A stretch of 64,000 nt of DNA from Phormidium ambiguum IAM M-71. GTDB taxonomy: Bacteria > Cyanobacteriota > Cyanobacteriia > Cyanobacteriales > Aerosakkonemataceae. Position numbers and translations under genes: made by a program. The DNA lies in assembly GCF_001904725.1 (NCBI RefSeq), contig NZ_MRCE01000008.1, positions 124,001 to 188,000 on the forward strand, in the 5' to 3' direction. Below are positions 60,304 through 64,000 of this stretch, piece after piece. Under the pieces are notes generated by a model. The model was given only the letters and a program-made list of their open reading frames with translations. It did not search any database and was not told the origin of the DNA. The stretch's first letter is position 1. Every line of letters begins with the position of its first letter.

Positions 60304-63300
60304 TTAATTGAAGAAAGAAAAACTTTCTGCTGTTGGTGCTACATCTAGTTTAGCAATGTTTGTTGCATCTCCAGCGTTGTTAACAATTGGATCGTAACCT
60401 AAATATTGTTCTCCGTTAGCAGAGTAGACGAAGAAAGCTGGGAAATTTGAGGTACCGTTTTGTTGCGCTAATGCTAAGTCTACTTCATTGCGATCGGCAA
60501 ATGAGACACTTTGATCGAAAATAATCAAGTTATTACCACTGATATTCGTACCTTCAGCCGATAAATCAGTAACAGTTACAGGGGTAATGCTAGAAATATT
60601 TCCGAAGTTAGCTACAGCAAATTGTAGTTTGTCTTCATTAGGTACAAAACCAATGATTTCATCAGTAATACCTTGCGGTGGAACATTTTTCCAAGTAATA
60701 ATATCAGCGCCACCACCGGGAGTGATAATATCCACACCATCATCATCTCCTTGAATTCGATCTCGACCATTACTGCCAAATATCTCCACTGGTGCTGAAG
60801 GATCGCTTATGGAAGCACCAATCATAAAATCAAAGGGATTTCTATCAGGATCGCTAGTGTCAAATGAGAAAGTTCCTTCCCAATTAGTTATCTGTGTTGT
60901 ATCAACTTTAATGGTGAAATTAGCTTCACTATTGGGTGCAACAGTTTCCGGGAATTCACCTTCCAAACTAAACCCTTCTGGCAATGTTAAATTACTCAAA
61001 ACCAGTGTTTCACTACTACTGGAATTTTTGACTGTAAAAGTTTTTGACAAACTTTCTTCGATATTAACAATACCAAAATCAAGGAGGTTAGTGCTACCAT
61101 CATTAATTTCTGTACCACCATCAAAAATTTGAACTTCTCCACCTTCTTGAATCTCAGACTCTTCGTTGACAGTACCTTTAATGACAAAATTAAAGGGATT
61201 TTCGTCGCTATCGTTAGTTTCAAAAATGATATCGCCTTCGTAAGTACCTGCGGTGGAAGTATCAACGTTTATGGTGAAACTTTGTTCGCTGTTGGGTGGA
61301 AGATTATCAGGAAGTTCTTCTTCAAAGGAAAATCCTTTAGGTAAGGTGACATTTGTTATGTTGAGTGTTTCTTCGCTGCTAGTATTTCTGATGGAAAAAG
61401 TTTTGTTGAGAGTTTTGCCGACATGGGCTGTACCAAAATCAACAGGGATAACTTCGCCATCGGGGAGATTATAAATGCCTTCATCCAAAACTTGAATATC
61501 AGCACCTGTATCGATCGGAGTTTCTGTTTCGTTAACGGCGGCTTTGATGACAAAATCAAAAGGATTGTTTTGATTATTTTCGGTAACAAAACTGAACGTA
61601 CCTTCAGTATTAGTGGCTTTTGAGGTGTCAAATTTCAAGGTGAAAGTTTCTTCGCTGTTGGGTGTAATAGTGTCAGGAACTTCCCCTTCAATTGTAAAAC
61701 CTTCAGGTAAGGTGAAATCGCTTAAGTTTAGTGCTTCATTGCTGGGGTTTTTGATGGTGAAAGTTTTGTTGAGAGTTTCACCTATGTTAACTGTACCAAA
61801 GTCGATCGCACTAGTACTGCCATCATTAATTTCCGTACCACCATCAAAAATTTGAATTTCATTTTCTGTTGGTGCGCTTTCTTCGTTAACGGCGGCTTTG
61901 ATGACAAAATCAAAAGGATTGTTTTGATTATTTTCGGTAACAAAACTGAACGTACCTTCAGTATTAGTGGCTTTTGAAGTGTCAAATTTCAAGGTGAAAG
62001 TTTCTTCGCTGTTGGGTGTAATGGTGTCAGGAACTTCCCCTTCAATTGTAAAACCTTCGGGTAAGGTGAAATCGCTTAAGTTTAGTGCTTCATTGCTGGG
62101 ATTTTTGATGGTGAAAGTTTTGTTGAGAGTTTCACCTATGTTAACTGTACCAAAGTCGATCGCGCTTGTACTGCCATCATTAATTTCCGTACCACCATCA
62201 AAAAGTTGAATTTCATTTTCTGTTGGCGTGGGAGTAGTATCATCACCTATTGCAGCATTAACAGCAAAGTTAAAAGGACTTTCATCTCGATCGTTCGTAA
62301 GGAGTGAAATTACTCCGTCAAAATTACCTGCTTTTGCTGTATCAACTGCGATGGTAAAATTGGCTTTACTATTGGGATTAACAATGCCAGGGATAATTCC
62401 TTCTAAACAATAACCATCAGGTAATTCCCAACCATTAATATTCAGAGTATCAGTAGGGCTGGTATTTTCAATGGTGAAGGTTTTAGTTAAATCATCACCA
62501 ACATTAACGGTACCAAAATCCACTTTTCCAGTATCATCAGGAATCCCCGTTCCGCCAACAAATAAATCAATTTCTGGGTTTAATGTTGTGGAGGGTGAAC
62601 CTTCATCATCAAGAATATTGAGGACTGCTGTACTTTGTTGTCCAACTGTTGCGCCACCTGTGCAATCACACAAGGTCAAATTAATAGTTTCAGTACCTTC
62701 AATTTCTGTGTCGTTAGTGAGGGGAATGTCGATCGTTTTAGGAGAAGTATCTCCATCTTCCCATTCCACTGTAATAAAGCTGTTGTCGTAGTCTACGGGT
62801 GCAGCTAAAGGTGCAGTTCCTCCAATAGCAGTACCACCATTTAATAACACTTTTGTACTGACTGGGCCGCTACTACCACCTGTGCGATTTATTGTTACTG
62901 ATGCGATTGGTGTACCGTCTTCGTTAACAGCAAAAGTGGGACTGCCAAATTCAATAGTTCCAGCATCAGCAGCTTCTACTGAATCACCATTATCTGTAAT
63001 AGTAACTGTGGTTGTTTGTGGTGATTCAACTGTTGCGCCATTGAAGGGAAAACCTAAACTTAAATCAAAGGTTTCTTCGCCTTCTCCTATATCATCTGAA
63101 ACAATGGGAATTGCAACTGTTTGGCTGGTTTCTCCGGGGGCAAAATTAACTAAAATTGGAGTGTTGTCGTAATCAGTTGTTGCGGTGGCTGTTCCCTCAG
63201 TGGCAAATAATGTGGCGCTGACGGCTTCATCAATACTACCTGTACGATTGATGGTGACATTAAGTTCGGGTGTACCATCTTCGGTAATGCTATAGTTTTG

Positions 63301-64000
63301 TCGATCGAATGACAGGTAGTTATTGATTCTAACGGTGGAGTAGGTAAAGTCAGCTTTGGTAAGGTTGGTAAAGTCTATTCCTTGTAAGTTGGCTAAAAAT
63401 TCGCCTGTTGATTTGTCTTGAATTACGGTATTGCCAACATTTTCGCCGCTACCTTGAAATATATTAAGGTCATCAAAAGTTAATCCACCTGTTAAGGCAA
63501 TTAAATCTAAACCGTCACCAAAATCTGTTATGTAGGTAGCTTCTGCGATCGTACTTCCACCTGTACTTAAAAAACCAGCTACATCGTTCCGTCTGCCAAT
63601 TACAAATACATCATCGCCAGTACCACCAGTTAAGCTATCTACACCTAAATCTCCCCAAAGAACATCGTTATCTTTGTCACCAAATAATTGGTCATTTTCC
63701 TGACCACCGAAGATAGTATCTTCGCCTTGTCCACCGTAAATTGTGTCGTTACTTGTGTTGCCATAAAGAATATCTGAATCTTCGTTGCCAAATACTAAAT
63801 CGTCATCAGCACCACCGAATAAAGTATCGTTTCCTTGTGCTCCGTATAAAGCATCTTTACCATCTCCGGGGATATCGACATCTTCAAAAGGAGCACCAAA
63901 TATTATGTCATCATCTTCAGCACCAATGAGAGTATCGCTACCTAAATCACCGAGTAAAGTATCATTGCCGTTGCTAGCAGTAATAAAGTCATTATTCTGT
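60304..64000 (-). CDS. Giant RTX / Calx-beta / choice-of-anchor-D surface protein (3' part)
   Basis: A very large protein; the window contains its last 1,232 or so codons and the frame stays open to position 64000, so the start lies outside. From the N-terminal side: RTX nonapeptides (GADDDLVFGNE, GGQENDQLFGDKDNDV) at about 64000-63600; an integrin-like linker; Calx-beta domains (VNFAPGETSQ, SVTINRTGG) at about 63300-62600; five choice-of-anchor-D domains each of about 118 residues (DFGTVNIGETLNKTFTIKNP) at about 62580-60820; and a C-terminal RTX-like end (FFVYSANGEQYLGYDP). Copies 2 and 3 of the anchor-D domain are nearly identical at DNA level with a 354-nt offset. It is likely secreted by a type I system and cell-surface bound. 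Confidence 0.9.
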   Translation of the reverse strand, partial: QNNDFITASNGNDTLLGDLGSDTLIGAEDDDIIFGAPFEDVDIPGDGKDALYGAQGNDTLFGGADDDLVFGNEDSDILYGNTSNDTIYGGQGEDTIFGGQENDQLFGDKDNDVLWGDLGVDSLTGGTGDDVFVIGRRNDVAGFLSTGGSTIAEATYITDFGDGLDLIALTGGLTFDDLNIFQGSGENVGNTVIQDKSTGEFLANLQGIDFTNLTKADFTYSTVRINNYLSFDRQNYSITEDGTPELNVTINRTGSIDEAVSATLFATEGTATATTDYDNTPILVNFAPGETSQTVAIPIVSDDIGEGEETFDLSLGFPFNGATVESPQTTTVTITDNGDSVEAADAGTIEFGSPTFAVNEDGTPIASVTINRTGGSSGPVSTKVLLNGGTAIGGTAPLAAPVDYDNSFITVEWEDGDTSPKTIDIPLTNDTEIEGTETINLTLCDCTGGATVGQQSTAVLNILDDEGSPSTTLNPEIDLFVGGTGIPDDTGKVDFGTVNVGDDLTKTFTIENTSPTDTLNINGWELPDGYCLEGIIPGIVNPNSKANFTIAVDTAKAGNFDGVISLLTNDRDESPFNFAVNAAIGDDTTPTPTENEIQLFDGGTEINDGSTSAIDFGTVNIGETLNKTFTIKNPSNEALNLSDFTLPEGFTIEGEVPDTITPNSEETFTLKFDTSKATNTEGTFSFVTENNQNNPFDFVIKAAVNEESAPTENEIQIFDGGTEINDGSTSAIDFGTVNIGETLNKTFTIKNPSNEALNLSDFTLPEGFTIEGEVPDTITPNSEETFTLKFDTSKATNTEGTFSFVTENNQNNPFDFVIKAAVNETETPIDTGADIQVLDEGIYNLPDGEVIPVDFGTAHVGKTLNKTFSIRNTSSEETLNITNVTLPKGFSFEEELPDNLPPNSEQSFTINVDTSTAGTYEGDIIFETNDSDENPFNFVIKGTVNEESEIQEGGEVQIFDGGTEINDGSTNLLDFGIVNIEESLSKTFTVKNSSSSETLVLSNLTLPEGFSLEGEFPETVAPNSEANFTIKVDTTQITNWEGTFSFDTSDPDRNPFDFMIGASISDPSAPVEIFGSNGRDRIQGDDDGVDIITPGGGADIITWKNVPPQGITDEIIGFVPNEDKLQFAVANFGNISSITPVTVTDLSAEGTNISGNNLIIFDQSVSFADRNEVDLALAQQNGTSNFPAFFVYSANGEQYLGYDPIVNNAGDATNIAKLDVAPTAESFSFFN

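Noticed and set aside
61127-62413. Short plus-strand frames under the anchor-D repeats
   Set aside because: They repeat with the 354-nt unit and are shadow frames of the minus-strand repeat protein.
60304-62850. An 848-codon version of the giant gene starting at GTG 62850
   Set aside because: The frame stays open without a stop from 62850 to 64000 and continues with Calx-beta and RTX motifs, so that GTG is internal.

Overview
The window is chromosomal DNA of a cyanobacterium, probably a filamentous one. The evidence is many HIP1-type GCGATCGC octamers, the cyanobacterial-specific genes ndhN, ldpA and ycf45, DUF1815 and DUF2839 proteins, a D1-processing-type CtpA protease, an S10-spc ribosomal operon without rpmD (L30) or rpsN (S14), and the short tandem repeats typical of filamentous cyanobacteria. 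The genus cannot be told from the sequence alone.

Layout. Positions 1-9947, minus strand: a ribosomal protein operon running from rplC to rplO and into a truncated secY. Its gaps hold palindromic GTCATTTGT-type repeats. Positions 10.6-17.3 kb, plus strand: ndhN, three paralogous cytosolic VWA proteins with a small coiled-coil gene between them, the clock-input protein LdpA, and a Ycf45-like AAA ATPase. Positions 17.4-25.9 kb: tRNA-Gln(UUG), a HAD hydrolase, an NTF2-like protein, a GH13/CBM20 glucan enzyme, a NurA-domain protein, xseA-xseB (minus) and recA, then an FHA protein. Positions 26-33.7 kb: an alpha/beta hydrolase, small conserved cyanobacterial proteins, a DinG-like protein that has lost its helicase motifs, the CtpA protease, an RTX protein and two small unknowns. 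Positions 34.5-45.4 kb: Wza-like and Wzc-like polysaccharide export proteins, a GH116 glycosidase and a repeat-rich filamentous-haemagglutinin-like secreted protein. Positions 45.7-56.2 kb: an accessory region with two tail-to-tail restriction-modification pairs flanking an active/inactive M16 peptidase pair, a TetR regulator and a secreted VWA protein. Positions 56.3-64 kb: an M24 aminopeptidase, three small unknowns and the 3' part of a very large RTX/Calx-beta/choice-of-anchor-D protein that runs off the window.

How the genes fit together. The first 10 kb is translation and Sec export. ndhN, LdpA and CtpA serve photosynthetic electron flow, redox sensing of the clock and photosystem repair. 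XseA/XseB, RecA, the NurA protein and the degenerate DinG-like protein relate to DNA repair. The 34-45 kb block and the RTX proteins build or decorate the cell surface. The R-M pairs are defence genes in an AT-rich background.

The most unusual signals are: one short dispersed repeat (the CGCAGAGGACGCAGAG family) that has become coding sequence in three different genes; a conserved-looking helicase shell with no Walker A or DEAH box; the triplicated VWA cluster; a 198-nt exact-period repeat in the haemagglutinin-like gene; and a second R-M pair whose endonuclease I cannot assign to a family and whose end overlaps its methylase.
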